A stretch of DNA of 64,000 nucleotides, taken from the NCBI GenBank assembly GCA_031177985.1, contig JAPSJW010000001.1:620001-684000 (forward strand). Reading direction: 5' to 3'. Under the pieces are notes generated by a model. The model saw nothing but the letters and a program-made list of their open reading frames with translations, searched no databases and was not told where the DNA came from. The stretch is from Microbacteriaceae bacterium (GTDB lineage Bacteria; Actinomycetota; Actinomycetes; Actinomycetales; Microbacteriaceae). Positions within the stretch are counted from its first letter, which is position 1, and each line of letters opens with the position of its first letter. Position numbers and translations under genes: made by a program. Shown piece after piece: positions 1 through 8,421 of the stretch.

Positions 1-1
1 G

Positions 2-1228
2 CTCGCCTTCGAGCTGGCCCGCGCGGGCGACCTCGACACCGCACTCGCGCTCGCCGCCGAAGCGGGCGCTGCGAGCCCATCGCCGTTCGGGAACCCCGCT
101 CCGGTCGCCCACTACGCACGTGCGGCGTGGCTCGACGCGGCCGGTCGCGCGGACGAGGCGGCGCAGGCGCGAGCCGCGGCCCGGCAGGCCGACCGCACTT
201 ACGCGTTCCCACACGGCCTCGACGAGCACGATGTGCTGCGGACCGCGCTCGCCGCGGACCCGGAGGACCCCGTCGCCCGCGCCCTGCTGGGCGTCTGGCA
301 GCTCGACGCCGGCCTCATCGACGATGCGGCGGAACAGCTGACGGCGGCCGCGCGCGCATCCGCCGACCCGGTCGTGCTGCGCAACGCCGCCGTCGCGACC
401 GTGAACTCCGCCGGGTCTCTCGAGGAGGCCGAGCGGCTCTACGCGCGCGCGGTCGACCTGGCCGCAGTTCTCGGTCCCGCTGACGAGCGGCTGCTCTACG
501 AGCGCGACCAGCTCGCGCTGCTGCGCGGAGTGCCGGCGGAGGAGCGACTGCGGCTGCTCGAGGAGCGCGCGCCCGCGCTGCTGCGCGACGACCTCGCGAT
601 CGCCTACGTGGAGCTGCTCGTCGACGTCGGTCGCATCGACGAGGCGGTGCGGATCGTGAGCACGAGGCGGTTCCAGCCGTTCGAGGGTGGTGAGGGAAAG
701 GCGCTCGCCGCCTACGACCGGGCGACCCTGGCCGAGGCGAGACGGATGCTGACCCGCGACTCGGAGGCGGCGGCGCGCCGGCTTCGCGACGGCATCGTGC
801 CTCCCCGCACGATCGGCGAGGGCCGGTCGCCAGCGGCGCGGCAGTCCGAGCGGATGCTGCTGCTGGGCGATGCGCTGCTGGCCCTTGAACGCCGGGGTGA
901 GGCCCGCGCTGCGTGGGAGCAGGCGTGCGCGAGCACCGCCCCCCTCGCGGTGGCCCCGCGTCCGGCCGACGAGGGCGACTACTTCGCCGGGCTCGCCTCG
1001 GCGAGACTGGGGCGGGCAGCCGAGGCGGAGCAGACCTGGCGCGCGATGGAGCGCGAGGCGGATCGGCTGCTGAAGGAAGGATCGACCGTGGACTACTTCG
1101 CCACCTCGCTGCCGGAGCTGCTGCTCTTCAGCGTCGACACCGAGGCGATGCGCCGAACGCGCGCTGAGCGGCTGCGCGAGCTCGCCGCCGACGGACGGGC
1201 GCGCACATCGTCGGAGCGCGCGGCATGA
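2..1228 (+). CDS. DUF5107/TPR-type protein, C-terminal part (5' truncated)
   Basis: The reading frame is open from the first bases of the window, so the start lies outside. The visible 408 residues are alanine-, leucine- and glutamate-rich helical repeats of tetratricopeptide style. Near the end there are short motifs (RFQPFEGGEG, then PPRTIGEGR) that I associate with the C-terminal part of DUF5107 proteins, large helical-repeat proteins of carbohydrate loci. No catalytic motif is visible in this part. The stop overlaps the next start by 4 bases (ATGA at 1225), so it is translationally coupled to the cellulase-like gene. That supports a carbohydrate role, which is inference. Family call moderate, gene call strong. 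Confidence 0.7.
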   Translation, partial: LAFELARAGDLDTALALAAEAGAASPSPFGNPAPVAHYARAAWLDAAGRADEAAQARAAARQADRTYAFPHGLDEHDVLRTALAADPEDPVARALLGVWQLDAGLIDDAAEQLTAAARASADPVVLRNAAVATVNSAGSLEEAERLYARAVDLAAVLGPADERLLYERDQLALLRGVPAEERLRLLEERAPALLRDDLAIAYVELLVDVGRIDEAVRIVSTRRFQPFEGGEGKALAAYDRATLAEARRMLTRDSEAAARRLRDGIVPPRTIGEGRSPAARQSERMLLLGDALLALERRGEARAAWEQACASTAPLAVAPRPADEGDYFAGLASARLGRAAEAEQTWRAMEREADRLLKEGSTVDYFATSLPELLLFSVDTEAMRRTRAERLRELAADGRARTSSERAA

Positions 1229-2490
1229 GCGGACTCACGGGAGCCGTGCCGGCGCACCTGCCGCCGCGGCTGACGATCACCCTCTGGGACTTCTCCTGGT
1301 ACACGAGGGCGGGGGAGGGCGACGTGTTCGCCGACCTCGACGCCGCGTGCGCGCGCGCCGCAGCGCTCGGCTACAACACCATCCGCATCTGCGCCGCCCC
1401 CGTGCTGCTGTTCGGCGACCTGGGGCTCGACGACCTCGCGGCCGACCTGCCGATCGAGGGCATGGGCCCGTCGCCCGCCGGCGGCTACATCGGCGAGCGG
1501 ACGCGCTGGTACGACGTGCCCGGTGGCTACCGGCTCGACCTGCGCGCGCGCTTCTTCGCCCTGCTCGACGCTGCGGCGCGGCACGGACTGCACCTGATCC
1601 TCGCGAGCTGGGAGTACCAGCAGTCGCCCGCCTTCGCCGGTGACCCGCGCTGGTACGAGGCGCTCCACGGTGTTCCGCTCGAGCGCCGGTACGCGGTGCT
1701 CGCGGCCGCCTGCGAACGGATGGTCGAGGCCGTCACCGACGCCGGTCACCGCGACCGCATCGCCTTCGTCGAGCTGCACAACGAGGTCGACTTCTCGCTC
1801 GTGCCGCCGGTCGACGGGGCAGGGGAGGCGGAGCTCGCGCGCCTGCGCGCCGCCCACCCCGATGTGCTCTTCACCGCGAGCTACGGCAAGCCGCCGCACC
1901 TCGCGATGCACACGGTGTCGCCCGCGCTGCAGGTGGCGCAGTTCCACGTCTACTCCTACGGAGTGCTCGACGCGCTGCAGCAGCAGATCGACATCCGCTC
2001 CGAGGGCACGGCCGACTTCCCCAACCCGGCGCTTCGGGCGCTGCTACGGGATGACGCGCCGACGCTTGCGCAGTACGGGCGGGCGGCCGAGTGGAAGTAC
2101 CGCGCCACCGTCGTCACCGACCAGATGCTCTACGGCTACGACGCGCTCGACGCCGACAAGTGGGACGCCTGGCTCTACGAGCACTACGCGCTCTACGACG
2201 TCGCGATGCGCCGCGAGATCGAATCGCGGGTGATCGCCGTCGCCGAGTGGGCGCGCTGGCGAGGGGTGCCCGCCGTCGTCGGGGAGGGCTGGGTCGGCTA
2301 CACGCCGCTGCACGGCACGTTCGAGGAGGGTCCCGTGGGCCGCGCGCTGGCGGAGCACGGCATCCGCGCGGCGCTCGACGCGGGGGTGTGGGGCATGGTG
2401 CTCTGCTCGAACGCCGCACCGCACCATCCGATGTGGGCTGACGAGCGTTGGCAGCGGCGGATGAACGCGGAGATCCTGGCGGCTGGCTGA
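1225..2490 (+). CDS. Cellulase-like glycoside hydrolase (TIM-barrel, clan GH-A type)
   Basis: 421 residues with no signal peptide, so probably cytoplasmic. The chain begins with a barrel strand (LTITLWDFSW) and carries AFVELHNEVDFS near residue 185, a strand-4 acid/base-type Asn-Glu pair (read here as HNE). Near residue 350 it has PAVVGEGWVGYTP, where the Glu fits the strand-7 nucleophile of clan GH-A retaining glycosidases. This matches what is annotated as cellulase-like family protein in Microbacteriaceae. The substrate is not evident. It may trim oligosaccharides handled with the coupled DUF5107 protein. The ATG overlaps the upstream stop by 4 bases. Confidence 0.75.
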   Translation: MSGLTGAVPAHLPPRLTITLWDFSWYTRAGEGDVFADLDAACARAAALGYNTIRICAAPVLLFGDLGLDDLAADLPIEGMGPSPAGGYIGERTRWYDVPGGYRLDLRARFFALLDAAARHGLHLILASWEYQQSPAFAGDPRWYEALHGVPLERRYAVLAAACERMVEAVTDAGHRDRIAFVELHNEVDFSLVPPVDGAGEAELARLRAAHPDVLFTASYGKPPHLAMHTVSPALQVAQFHVYSYGVLDALQQQIDIRSEGTADFPNPALRALLRDDAPTLAQYGRAAEWKYRATVVTDQMLYGYDALDADKWDAWLYEHYALYDVAMRREIESRVIAVAEWARWRGVPAVVGEGWVGYTPLHGTFEEGPVGRALAEHGIRAALDAGVWGMVLCSNAAPHHPMWADERWQRRMNAEILAAG

Positions 2491-2618
2491 CCTCTCAGCT
2501 CCTCGCTGATCCTTCGGGGAGTTCTTAGACGCGCTTCACAGTCGCCGGTCAGGCTGAGATCACCGACGACCCGCACCCTCGCGAAGGCGTCGCAGCGACA
2601 GCCCCGGAGGATCCCGAA

Positions 2619-3743
2619 GTGACAGACACATCAGTCGAGAACGAGCCCGCCAAGGGCAAGAGGCGACGAGTCTCCCGCCGCGCGTTCCTCGGATACTCGG
2701 CAGCAGGCGTCGGCCTCGCCGTCGTGGGAGGCGGTGTCGCCTTCGCGGTCAACCAGCCCGAGCTGTCCCCGCGTCAGCAGGGACTGCCCAGCCTCCCCGA
2801 GTGGACGGCCGCGGACATTCCGTCGCTGCAGGGGCTCACGGCGATCGTCACGGGTGGCAACGGCTACCCCGAGGAGGATCGCAGCGGCCTGGGCTTCCAC
2901 GACGCGCTCGAACTCGCCCGGGCCGGGGCGGAGGTGACGATCGCGTCCAGCGACCGGGAGCGGGGCGAGGAGGCGGTCCGCCGCATCAGATCCGAGGTTC
3001 CCGGCGCCTCGATCCGCTTCGACACGCTCGATCTCGCCGACCTGGCCTCGGTGGCCGGTTTCGCAGAGCGGATGCGCGCCTCGCACACGCGTCTGGATCT
3101 CCTCATCAACAACGCCGGCGACATGGGGCGGCTGAACCGCGAGGTGAGCGCCGACGGCTACGAGCGGGTCTTCGCCACGAACGCGCTCGGTCACTTCGCT
3201 CTGACCGCCCAGCTGCTGCCGCTGCTCCGCGAAGCCGACGCGCCGCGCGTCGTCTGGCTCTCCAGCCTCCGCGCCGCCACCGGCGCGATCGACTTCGACG
3301 ACCTGCAGCAGGGCCGTGGCGATTACGACTACGGGCTGGCCTACAGCAACTCGAAGCTGGCCGTCCTCCTCGTCGCCTTCGAGATGCAGAGGCGCAGTGC
3401 GGCGGAGAGCTGGGGTATCTCGTCCATCGCGGCGCACCCCGGCGTCGCCCGCACCAACCTGGTGCCGGATGGTCCAGGCCCGGACAGCATGGAGGGCCGC
3501 AACCATCGCTTCATGCCCTTCCTGTACCAGCCCGCTTCCCAAGGAGCCCTGCCGACGCTGTACGCGGCGACATCCCCGCAGGCGGAGGCCGGGGCGTACT
3601 ACGGTCCTTCCGGCTTCCAGGGACTCAGCGGTGGGCCGGCCAGGGCCGGGATCCCGGTGCAGGCTGAGGACCAGGACGTCGCAGCCCGGCTGTGGACCAC
3701 GCTCGAGAGACTCGGTGGCGTGACCTTCGGGGAGGCGCTCTGA
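2619..3743 (+). CDS. Tat-exported SDR-family oxidoreductase
   Basis: 374 residues. The GTG start is set by GGAGG at 2606-2610. The N-terminus has a twin-arginine signal: S19-R20-R21-A22-F23-L24-G25 and then a hydrophobic stretch to about residue 44. The mature part is a short-chain dehydrogenase: NNAG at 164-167, a Ser pair at 215-216, and catalytic Y242-S-N-S-K246. The glycine-rich cofactor loop is unusual, with six to eight extra residues between TGG (78-80) and the later GLG (90-92). Family knowledge predicts NAD(P)-dependent oxidation or reduction; the substrate is unknown. The stop overlaps the tatA start, so the enzyme is encoded at the head of a Tat translocase operon and may be its dedicated cargo (inference). 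Confidence 0.88.
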   Translation: MTDTSVENEPAKGKRRRVSRRAFLGYSAAGVGLAVVGGGVAFAVNQPELSPRQQGLPSLPEWTAADIPSLQGLTAIVTGGNGYPEEDRSGLGFHDALELARAGAEVTIASSDRERGEEAVRRIRSEVPGASIRFDTLDLADLASVAGFAERMRASHTRLDLLINNAGDMGRLNREVSADGYERVFATNALGHFALTAQLLPLLREADAPRVVWLSSLRAATGAIDFDDLQQGRGDYDYGLAYSNSKLAVLLVAFEMQRRSAAESWGISSIAAHPGVARTNLVPDGPGPDSMEGRNHRFMPFLYQPASQGALPTLYAATSPQAEAGAYYGPSGFQGLSGGPARAGIPVQAEDQDVAARLWTTLERLGGVTFGEAL

Positions 3744-3982
3744 TGCTCGGGAACCTGAGCGGCTGGCACCTGGTCATCCTCCTCGTCATCGTCGTCATCC
3801 TCTTCGGTGCTCCTCGCCTGCCCGGTCTCGCTCGTAGCGTCGGGGAGTCCCTGCGCATCTTCCGCCGAGAGGTGAGGACGCTCGGCGACGAGAGCAGGGC
3901 CGATTCCGACGGCGCGGCCGCTGAGGCGGCACTCGTTCCCTCGGCGGACGCATCCCCTTCGGCGCGCGCCCGCACCGAGTGA
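3743..3982 (+). CDS. tatA: Sec-independent translocase protein TatA
   Basis: 79 residues. One N-terminal membrane helix (about residues 8-22), a short hinge (FGAPRLPGLARS), an amphipathic helix (GESLRIFRREV) and an acidic, alanine-rich tail give the TatA layout. TatA forms the variable pore or weakened membrane patch through which folded twin-arginine substrates pass. The ATG lies inside the upstream stop (TGATG at 3741-3745), with GGAGG at 3731. A longer frame upstream exists only as overlap with the SDR gene. tatC and tatB follow. Confidence 0.92.
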   Translation: MLGNLSGWHLVILLVIVVILFGAPRLPGLARSVGESLRIFRREVRTLGDESRADSDGAAAEAALVPSADASPSARARTE

Positions 3983-3993
3983 GGGGGAGTCGC

Positions 3994-4815
3994 GTGCTCC
4001 GGCGACCATCGACGCCTCGGAGTGACACCGGTGGGCGGATGACCCTGTCCGCCCACCTCGGCGAGCTGCGCAAGCGGCTTCTCGTGACCGCCGCGGCCCT
4101 GCTGCTCACCGCCGTCGTGGGGTTCATGCTCTCCGACCCCCTCATGGCGGCCCTGCGCGAGCCGATCGCCGCGGCGCCCTCGCGCGTCGACGGGATGTCG
4201 GGCCTGAACTTCACCTACGTCACGCAGGCATTCGACCTGCGGATGCAGATCGCGCTGACCTTCGCGGTCGTCGCCTCCAGCCCCGTCTGGCTCTACCAGC
4301 TCTGGGCGTTCGTCGTCCCGGCGCTCCTGCGCAGGGAGCGACGCTCAGCGCTCGTCTTCCTCGCCTCGGCGATCCCCCTCTTCCTCCTGGGGTGCGCGGC
4401 GGGTGCGTACGTGACGCCGCACGTGGTCGCCGTGATGCTGAGCTTCGTCGCGCCGCAGGACAGCGCCCTGCTCGACGCCCGGTATTTCTACGACTTCGTC
4501 CTGAGACTCACCCTCGCGACGGGCATAGCGTTCGTCCTGCCCGTGTTCCTCGTGGTGCTCAACTTCCTGGGCCTCATGACCGCTCGAACCATCCTGAAGA
4601 GCTGGCGCATCGCTGTGTTCCTGGTCTTCGTCTTCGCCGCGATCGCCACTCCCGCGGCCGACGTGCTGTCGATGTTCCTGCTGGCCGGGCCGATGATCGG
4701 CCTCTACTTCGCCGCGGTCGGCGTCGCCGCGCTGCACGACCGATCCGCCGCGCGCCGCGTGCGGCAGCTCGAGACGCCCGCTGCCGCGGAGTCGACGCCC
4801 CGGGTGACCTCATGA
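3994..4815 (+). CDS. tatC: Sec-independent translocase protein TatC
   Basis: About 273 residues with six predicted membrane helices. It keeps the HLGELRKRL motif at the N-terminal cytoplasmic face, which forms part of the twin-arginine recognition site, and a Glu in the first cytoplasmic loop (RRERR), both typical of TatC. I chose the GTG at 3994 because AGGGGGAG lies just upstream. A GTG at 3979 overlapping the tatA stop, or the ATG at 4039, are alternatives. TatC is the receptor for twin-arginine signal peptides. It sits between tatA and tatB in one operon behind an SDR gene with such a signal. Confidence 0.93.
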   Translation: MLRRPSTPRSDTGGRMTLSAHLGELRKRLLVTAAALLLTAVVGFMLSDPLMAALREPIAAAPSRVDGMSGLNFTYVTQAFDLRMQIALTFAVVASSPVWLYQLWAFVVPALLRRERRSALVFLASAIPLFLLGCAAGAYVTPHVVAVMLSFVAPQDSALLDARYFYDFVLRLTLATGIAFVLPVFLVVLNFLGLMTARTILKSWRIAVFLVFVFAAIATPAADVLSMFLLAGPMIGLYFAAVGVAALHDRSAARRVRQLETPAAAESTPRVTS

Positions 4816-4863
4816 CGCCCGCCCGGCGCCTCCGCGTCGCACAGCATGAAGGGAGCATTCGGC

Positions 4864-5199
4864 GTGCTCGGAATCAACTTCGATGAGATCGTCATCCTCG
4901 CGGTGATCGCGGTCGTCGTGCTCGGCCCCGACCGGCTGCCTCGGTACGCCCGGCAGCTGGCGGGCCTCGTGCGGCACGGCAGGACGCTGCTCGGTGCGGC
5001 GCAGGAACGGGCGCGCGACGAGCTCGGTCCCGAGTTCGGCGCGATCGACTGGAAGCGTCTGGACCCGCGGCAGTACGACCCGCGCCAGATCATCCGGCGC
5101 GCCCTGCTCGAGGAACCCGGATCTTCGACGCCGGGCGCCTCTGTGCGCCGGCCGGAGTCGGGCTCGCCCGCTCCGGCGAGCGACGCCGGCAGAGGATGA
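4864..5199 (+). CDS. tatB: TatB-like translocase protein
   Basis: 111 residues. The N-terminus reads as a membrane helix followed by VLGPDRLPRYARQL, the Gly-Pro hinge motif that marks TatB, then a charged helix with Arg/Glu and a Pro/Ser-rich tail. TatB pairs with TatC to bind substrate. The GTG at 4864 is preferred over an ATG at 4846 because AAGGGAG (4848-4854) gives proper spacing and the protein then begins MLGINFDEIV, as TatB proteins normally do. It could also serve as a second TatA-type subunit, but the LGPDRLP hinge favours TatB. Confidence 0.88.
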   Translation: MLGINFDEIVILAVIAVVVLGPDRLPRYARQLAGLVRHGRTLLGAAQERARDELGPEFGAIDWKRLDPRQYDPRQIIRRALLEEPGSSTPGASVRRPESGSPAPASDAGRG

Positions 5200-5248
5200 C
5201 CGCCGAGATCCTGGCAGCGCGCAGAGACGGATGAGGGAGGATCGCAGC

Positions 5249-5653
5249 ATGTCCTCGAGCATCCGCACCGCAGCCCGCATCCTGCTCGGCGCCGCCCTGG
5301 TGTTCGCCGGCACCGCGCACCTCACCTTCGCCCGTCGCGACTTCCAGGCGCAGGTGCCCGACTGGGCGGTGCCCGAGGCGCTGCCGTTCGACAAGGACGA
5401 CATCGTCGTCATGTCCGGAGTGGTGGAGATGGGGCTCGGTGCAGCCGTCATCGCGCTCCCGAAGGAGCAGAAGCGGATCGGCTGGATCCTGGCCGCCTTC
5501 TTCGTCGCGGTCTTCCCCGGCAACATCACGCAGTTCGTCGAGAAGCGCAGCGCCTTCGGCCTCGACACCGATCTGAAGCGGGCGATCCGGCTCCCGTTCC
5601 AGCCGTTGCTGGTCGCGTGGGCGCTGTGGTCGACGAGGGCTCTGCGCACCTGA
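5249..5653 (+). CDS. DoxX-like membrane protein
   Basis: 134 residues with about four hydrophobic segments. RILLGAALVFAGTAHL near the N-terminus and GMVE-like residues (MSGVVEMGLG) in the middle are typical of the DoxX/MauE superfamily of quinone-associated membrane proteins. The start at 5249 follows GGGAGGA at 5235-5241. It lies 49 bases downstream of tatB and may end the tat operon. Whether it acts with the exported SDR is unknown; a membrane redox partner would fit but is inference. Confidence 0.75.
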   Translation: MSSSIRTAARILLGAALVFAGTAHLTFARRDFQAQVPDWAVPEALPFDKDDIVVMSGVVEMGLGAAVIALPKEQKRIGWILAAFFVAVFPGNITQFVEKRSAFGLDTDLKRAIRLPFQPLLVAWALWSTRALRT

Positions 5654-5671
5654 CCGTGCCAGACTGGCCGG

Positions 5672-6568
5672 ATGGCGGAAACCTCCGAAGCCCGAGTCGG
5701 GGTCTACATCGACTTCGACAACATCGTGATCTCCCGCTACGACCAGCGCGCAGGGCGCGGCAGCTGGCAGCGTGACTCCGCTCGCAGTTTCGACCCCCGG
5801 GTCGCCCCCGAGTCGGAGATCGCTCGCAAGCTCGAGGATGCGACCGTCGACCTCGGCGCGATCCTCGACTTCGCGTCGTCGTTCGGTCCGATCGCCGTGA
5901 GCCGCGCATACGCCGACTGGTCCGTGCCGATCAACGCGAGCTACCGCACGCAGCTCATCTCCCGCGCGGTCGAGCTGGTGCAGCTGTTCTCCCTGACGGC
6001 CGGCATGAAGAACGGCGCCGACATCCGTCTCTCGGTCGATGTCGTCGAGGACCTCTTCCGGCTGCAGGACCTCACCCACGTCGTGATCGTCGCGGGCGAC
6101 TCCGACTACGTCGCGCTCGCACAGCGCTGCCGCACCCTGGGACGCTACGTCGTCGGCATCGGGGTCGCCGGCTCGACGAGCTCGGCGCTCGCCAACGCCT
6201 GCGACCGGTTCGCCGACTACGACGCCCTTCCCGGTGTCGCCGCGACCGCACGCCAGCGCGAGGCCGACGCGGAGGAAGCGGCCGCGCAGCCCGTGCAGCC
6301 CACCCGCAGGCGCCGGGCACGCTCCAAGACTCCCCAGGAGGTCGCGGGCGACCTGCTCGTGCGCGCGATCGAGCTGCTGCAGGACAAGAACGACGACGAG
6401 TGGCAGGGCAGCGGCGCGGTGAAGAACCAGATGCTGCGGATGGACCCTTCTTTCCAGGAGCGCAGCCTCGGCTTCAAGTCGTTCGGCGAGTTCGTGCAGT
6501 CGCTCGACGCGGTGGAGCTGGACGAGTCGCATCCGTCTCGTCGCCTGCGGGTGAAGCCGCGCGCCTAG
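5672..6568 (+). CDS. NYN-domain protein with C-terminal LOTUS/OST-HTH-like region
   Basis: 298 residues. The N-terminal 175 residues are a NYN (PIN-like) domain: VYIDFDNI at residues 11-18, NGADIRLSVDVVEDL in the middle, and VIVAGDSDYVAL later. These Asp residues form the metal site of this nuclease fold. A basic linker (TRRRRARSK) leads to a C-terminal domain of about 80 residues that resembles the OST-HTH/LOTUS RNA-binding fold. The family is thought to cleave or bind structured RNA; the target here is unknown. It stands alone, with an inverted repeat just downstream. Confidence 0.85.
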   Translation: MAETSEARVGVYIDFDNIVISRYDQRAGRGSWQRDSARSFDPRVAPESEIARKLEDATVDLGAILDFASSFGPIAVSRAYADWSVPINASYRTQLISRAVELVQLFSLTAGMKNGADIRLSVDVVEDLFRLQDLTHVVIVAGDSDYVALAQRCRTLGRYVVGIGVAGSTSSALANACDRFADYDALPGVAATARQREADAEEAAAQPVQPTRRRRARSKTPQEVAGDLLVRAIELLQDKNDDEWQGSGAVKNQMLRMDPSFQERSLGFKSFGEFVQSLDAVELDESHPSRRLRVKPRA

Positions 6569-6592
6569 TCGCCGTCGCTCGGAGTCAAGCTG

Positions 6593-6668
6593 CCGGTGAC
6601 ACGCCGCGCTCGGGACAGCACGCCGTGCCCGCCGCCCGCGTTCGGTCCCGCGCGCGGCGTGTCGCCGG
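6593..6668. repeat. 17-bp inverted repeat between two genes
   Basis: Arms at 6593-6609 and 6652-6668 are complementary at 16 of 17 positions and separated by 42 bases. The repeat fills much of the gap between the NYN gene and the winged-helix gene. There is no T-tract, so a simple intrinsic terminator is unlikely. It may be a transcript-stabilising hairpin or a regulatory site of the following gene. Confidence 0.6.
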
Positions 6669-6708
6669 GAGGTGCCGGGACGTCGGCGGTGCGCGGTAGA
6701 ACGGGAGC

Positions 6709-7908
6709 GTGACTCAGACTGCGCGCCGCATCGACGCCGAGGAGCGCAGGGCGCGACTCGGGCGGCGGCACCGGCTGGGGCCGCACCGTGCGGCCGATCT
6801 GCTGACCGCGACGCGGGACGTGGTGTGCTGGCACGCGACCGATCCGTCGACGGTGTACCTGTCGGCCTGGGCGCGCGTCGACGGCTTCGAGCGCGCGGAT
6901 CTCGAGCGGGAGCTCTACGAGACCCGTGCTCTGGTGAAGCGACTCGCGATGCGCCGCACTGTCTTCGTCTTCCCGCGCGAGACGCTCGCGGCCGCGCAGG
7001 CGGCGGTCGGCTCCCGGGTGGCGCGCACCGAACGGGCTCGGCTCGTCAAAGACGTCGAAGCCGCGGGACTCCACGACGACGGCGACGCGTGGTTCGACCG
7101 CGCTGCCGCGGCCGTGCGCGCCGTGCTGGCCGACGGCCGGGAGCTGCGCTCGACCGAGCTGCGCGACCTGCTGCCCGAACTGCAGGGCTCGATTCTGCAG
7201 GGTGAGGGCCGTTCGTGGGGAGGGCCGATCGCCAACGCTCCCCGGGTGCTGAACGCGATGGATGCCGCGGGCGAGATCGTGCGGGCGACGAATGCGGGCG
7301 GGTGGGCCGTCTCGCGACACCGCTGGGCCGCGACCGCCGCGTGGCTGGGGGAGCAGGTGCCCGCCCTCGCCGAGGAGGAGGGCACCCGCCTGCTCGTGGA
7401 GCAGTGGCTGCGGCGCTTCGGCCCCGGCACCGAGAACGACCTCAAGTGGTGGCCCGGCGGAACGCTCACCGCAGTGCGCAGGGCGCTCGCCGACCTCGAC
7501 GCTGTGCCCGTCGACCTCGACGGCCGGGTCGGCTGGGTGCTGCCCGACGACCTCGACCCGGTGGAGCCGACCGAGCCGTGGGCGGCACTGCTGCCACCGC
7601 TCGACCCGACCACGATGGGCTGGACCGACCGTGAGTGGTACCTCGGCGACTACAAGGCGATGCTCTTCGACAGCGCGGGCAACGGCGGCGCTTCGGCCTG
7701 GGTCGACGGACGCATCGTGGGCGGATGGCGGCAGCGCGACTCGGGCGAGGTGGAGCTGCAGCTGCTCGAGGATGTCGGCGCCGAGCGCCGCGCCCTGCTC
7801 GAGGCCGAGGCCGAGCGCCTCAGCGCCTGGTTCGACGGGGTGCGGGTGCTGCCGCGCTTCCCGTCGCCGCTGTCGAAGCTCGTCGCCGAAGGGAAGGTCG
7901 ATGTCTGA
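6709..7908 (+). CDS. Winged-helix DNA-binding protein (YcaQ/AlkZ superfamily, PF06224-like)
   Basis: 399 residues with a GTG start and GGGAG-like bases close upstream. The layout (an N-terminal helical region with WARV, a middle PRVLNAMDAAGE stretch, and a C-terminal VDGRIVGGWR...GEVELQLLEDVG beta region) matches winged-helix proteins of the family that includes the DNA glycosylases AlkZ and YcaQ. I do not see a clear QxQ or QxD catalytic motif, so glycosylase activity is not supported directly. It overlaps the next gene by 8 bases. Confidence 0.75.
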   Translation: MTQTARRIDAEERRARLGRRHRLGPHRAADLLTATRDVVCWHATDPSTVYLSAWARVDGFERADLERELYETRALVKRLAMRRTVFVFPRETLAAAQAAVGSRVARTERARLVKDVEAAGLHDDGDAWFDRAAAAVRAVLADGRELRSTELRDLLPELQGSILQGEGRSWGGPIANAPRVLNAMDAAGEIVRATNAGGWAVSRHRWAATAAWLGEQVPALAEEEGTRLLVEQWLRRFGPGTENDLKWWPGGTLTAVRRALADLDAVPVDLDGRVGWVLPDDLDPVEPTEPWAALLPPLDPTTMGWTDREWYLGDYKAMLFDSAGNGGASAWVDGRIVGGWRQRDSGEVELQLLEDVGAERRALLEAEAERLSAWFDGVRVLPRFPSPLSKLVAEGKVDV

Positions 7909-8281
7909 GCCGCATCCGCTCGCGGTCGATCCGCAGCATCCGCTCGTGGAGAGGGTGCGCGGCATCTGCCTCGCCTACCCGGAAGCGGTGGAGGTGGGGT
8001 CGTGGGGGCGGCCGACCTTCCGGGCGGGCAAGAAGATCTTCGCGAGCCTCGCCGAGACGATGGACCGGCCGTTCTCGATCGTCATCAAGCCCGACCCGGC
8101 CGAGCTGCCGGCGTATCGGCAGGACCCGCTGTTCCGAGTGCCGCCCTACTGGGGTGCGGCCGGCTGGATCTCCACGGACATCGACGGCGACGCAGACTGG
8201 CAGCTGATCGCCGAGCTCATCGACACCAGCTATCGGCAGGTGGCGCTGAAGAGGCAGCTGCGGATGCTCGACGAGCGCTGA
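7901..8281 (+). CDS. MmcQ/YjbR family protein
   Basis: 126 residues. AYPEAVEVGSWGRPTFRAGKKIFASL near residues 24-49, then VPPYWGAAGWISTDI, then a terminal helix pair, is the standard pattern of the small CyaY-like MmcQ/YjbR fold, thought to bind DNA. No biochemical role is established for most members. The ATG overlaps the winged-helix gene by 8 bases, so the two are probably co-transcribed. Confidence 0.82.
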   Translation: MSEPHPLAVDPQHPLVERVRGICLAYPEAVEVGSWGRPTFRAGKKIFASLAETMDRPFSIVIKPDPAELPAYRQDPLFRVPPYWGAAGWISTDIDGDADWQLIAELIDTSYRQVALKRQLRMLDER

Positions 8282-8340
8282 CCCGGCCGCCCCGCGCACC
8301 TCGGCGGGACTGGTATAGTCGTCTGGTTGCTTTGCGACGC

Positions 8341-8413
8341 GCGCCCGTAGCTCAACGGATAGAGCATCTGACTACGGATCAGAAGGTTGGGGGTTCGAAT
8401 CCCTCCGGGCGCA
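8341..8413 (+). tRNA. tRNA-Arg (anticodon ACG)
   Basis: A 73-base cloverleaf: the acceptor arm GCGCCCG pairs with CGGGCGC, the D-arm region is GTAGCTCAACGGATAGAGC, the anticodon stem TCTGA/TCAGA encloses loop CTACGGA, and the T-arm carries GGTTCGAATCC. The loop places ACG at the anticodon, so it reads CGN arginine codons after A-to-I editing of the wobble base. CCA is not encoded. An intrinsic terminator follows directly. Its 3' end is repeated downstream at 8547-8571. Confidence 0.96.
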
Positions 8414-8421
8414 CAGAACGC

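Noticed and set aside
5090-6532. A 480-codon frame antisense to the DoxX and NYN genes
   Set aside because: The NYN and DoxX proteins on the other strand have clear family motifs and proper starts; the antisense frame has neither.
6709-7908. Calling the winged-helix protein an AlkZ/YcaQ DNA glycosylase
   Set aside because: The catalytic Gln motif is not visible, so only superfamily membership is supported.
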